The position numbers were made by a program, and so were the translations under genes. 64,000 nt of DNA from Pararhizobium capsulatum DSM 1112 (GTDB taxonomy: Bacteria; Pseudomonadota; Alphaproteobacteria; Rhizobiales; Rhizobiaceae): NCBI RefSeq assembly GCF_030814475.1, contig NZ_JAUSVF010000001.1:3664001-3728000 (forward strand), in the 5' to 3' direction. The notes under the pieces were generated by a model, which was not told the DNA's origin, made no database searches, and saw only the letters and a program-made list of their open reading frames with translations. Position 1 is the first letter of the stretch. Each line of letters opens with the position of its first letter. This document shows positions 63,048 to 64,000 of this stretch, one piece after another.

Positions 63048-64000
63048 CATCATTGCTTCCGAAATCCGGCGCTCCGCTGGAGCATTACGTATCGACTGCG
63101 CCTTTCGACCCCTTGTCCGTGGAGGCGATGACAGAGGCGCAGACGAAGGTCTATCAGGCCTCGCAGCTTCGATTGATGTGGTGGAAGTTCAAGCGCCATA
63201 AGCTGGCGCTGGTTTCGCTGTTCTTTCTCGCAGCGCTCTACGCGATGATCACGATCGTCGAGTTCCTGGCGCCCTACAATCTGCATACCCGCAATGTCGA
63301 TTACATCCACGCGCCGCCGCAACGGGTGCATCTGTTCGACAAGGGCGAGTTCGTGGGTCCCTTCGTCTACGGGCGAACGCTGACGCTCGACATGGACAAC
63401 CTGCGCCGCATCTATACCGACGATACGAACAGGGTCGAGAAGCTGCGCTTCCTCTGCAGCGGCGACAAATACCGCTTCTGGGGTCTGGTCGAGGGAAGCT
63501 TTCATCTCGTGTGCCCCGCGGAGAGCGGACAGCTCTTCCTTCTCGGTAGCGACCGCCTCGGCCGCGACGTTCTGTCACGCATCCTTTATGGCGCGCGTAT
63601 TTCGCTTACTATCGGCCTCCTCGGCGTGACCATGAGCTTCGTGCTCGGCATTGTCATCGGCGGCATCGCCGGCTACCGCGGCGGCACCTTCGATCTGATC
63701 ACGCAGCGTGTCATAGAGGTGTTGCAATCCATCCCCAGCATACCGCTGTGGATGGCGCTTGCCGCCATCATGCCCGTAACCTGGAGTCCGATCCTGATTT
63801 ATATCGGTATCACGGTCATTCTCGGCATGCTGGACTGGACGGGCTTGGCGCGTGCAGTACGCTCCAAGTTGCTGGCACTGCGCGAAGAAGATTATGTGCT
63901 GGCTGCCCAGCTGATGGGCGCCAGCGGCAGCCGTGTCATCGGCCGCCACCTCATTCCCGGCTTCATGTCTCACCTCATCGCTACCGCGACAATGTCGATC
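63044..64000 (+). CDS. Peptide/nickel-type ABC transporter permease (DppC/YejE-like, partial)
   Basis: GTG at 63044 overlaps the TGA of the preceding permease, and the frame is open for 319 codons to the window end. The N-terminus is soluble, the first span is KLALVSLFFLAALYAMITIV, and then a periplasmic segment of roughly 100 residues (APYNLHTRNVDYIHAPPQRV onward) precedes GSDRLGRDVLSRILYGARIS, the DppC-type motif. Coupling residues LAAQLMGASGSRVIGRHLIP lie near the cut end. The large insert between the first and second spans is longer than in E. coli DppC. Confidence 0.88.
   Translation, partial: MTSLLPKSGAPLEHYVSTAPFDPLSVEAMTEAQTKVYQASQLRLMWWKFKRHKLALVSLFFLAALYAMITIVEFLAPYNLHTRNVDYIHAPPQRVHLFDKGEFVGPFVYGRTLTLDMDNLRRIYTDDTNRVEKLRFLCSGDKYRFWGLVEGSFHLVCPAESGQLFLLGSDRLGRDVLSRILYGARISLTIGLLGVTMSFVLGIVIGGIAGYRGGTFDLITQRVIEVLQSIPSIPLWMALAAIMPVTWSPILIYIGITVILGMLDWTGLARAVRSKLLALREEDYVLAAQLMGASGSRVIGRHLIPGFMSHLIATATMSI

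Overview
The window reads as a GC-rich alphaproteobacterial replicon, most probably from a member of the Rhizobiaceae (Rhizobium/Agrobacterium/Ensifer group). The basis is the gene repertoire: many ABC uptake systems with linked catabolic genes and LacI or LysR regulators, heterotetrameric-type sarcosine oxidase, a FAT GUY-type receiver, a compact chemotaxis operon, and RIME-like palindromic repeats between genes. No rRNA, tRNA, CRISPR array or replication origin was seen. Species and replicon type cannot be fixed from the sequence alone.

Layout. 1-7.6 kb: a truncated sarcosine oxidase beta gene, cysQ, an isolated DUF2793 gene, a single-domain receiver, a Crp/Fnr regulator, a short-chain dehydrogenase, an MhqO-type VOC protein fused to an MhqD-type alpha/beta hydrolase, and an FMN reductase. 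7.6-13.5 kb: a second MhqO-like protein, then a polyamine-type ABC importer (binding protein, ATPase, two permeases) translationally coupled to a nitrilase-superfamily hydrolase. 13.6-20.9 kb: an amino-acid-type ABC importer without its own ATPase, an agmatinase-family ureohydrolase, a divergent LysR regulator, an aminotransferase and an aldehyde dehydrogenase. Together with the polyamine importer this looks like a nitrogen-scavenging region for guanidino compounds or polyamines. 21.0-22.3 kb: a tiny predicted membrane peptide with a hexapeptide leader ORF, and a transglutaminase-like protein.

22.5-34.0 kb: a LacI-controlled sugar ABC importer of the glucose/mannose type, followed on the same strand by two GMC flavoprotein dehydrogenases, a short-chain dehydrogenase, a Dabb protein and a glycerate kinase. 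These could import a sugar, oxidise it and funnel C3 products into glycerate. 34.3-41.8 kb: a second LacI-controlled cassette with Gfo/Idh/MocA dehydrogenase, fused CoA-transferase, enoyl-CoA hydratase, aldehyde dehydrogenase and a divergent DUF993 protein that carries a candidate aldolase lysine. Matching LacI-type operators lie in the divergent region. I cannot assign this cassette to a described pathway, and it is the best candidate here for an undescribed system.

41.7-52.2 kb: a chemotaxis operon (STAS, CheY, CheA, CheW, MCP, CheW, CheR, CheB) interrupted by an intact IS5-family element with a 4-bp CTAG target duplication, and a divergent soluble receptor-like protein. 52.3-58.0 kb: an FkbM methyltransferase, a small methyltransferase, a DUF3095 protein, a nucleotide-sugar dehydrogenase and a class III nucleotide cyclase. 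58.1-64.0 kb: a long perfect hairpin followed by a peptide/nickel-type ABC importer operon that runs off the window.
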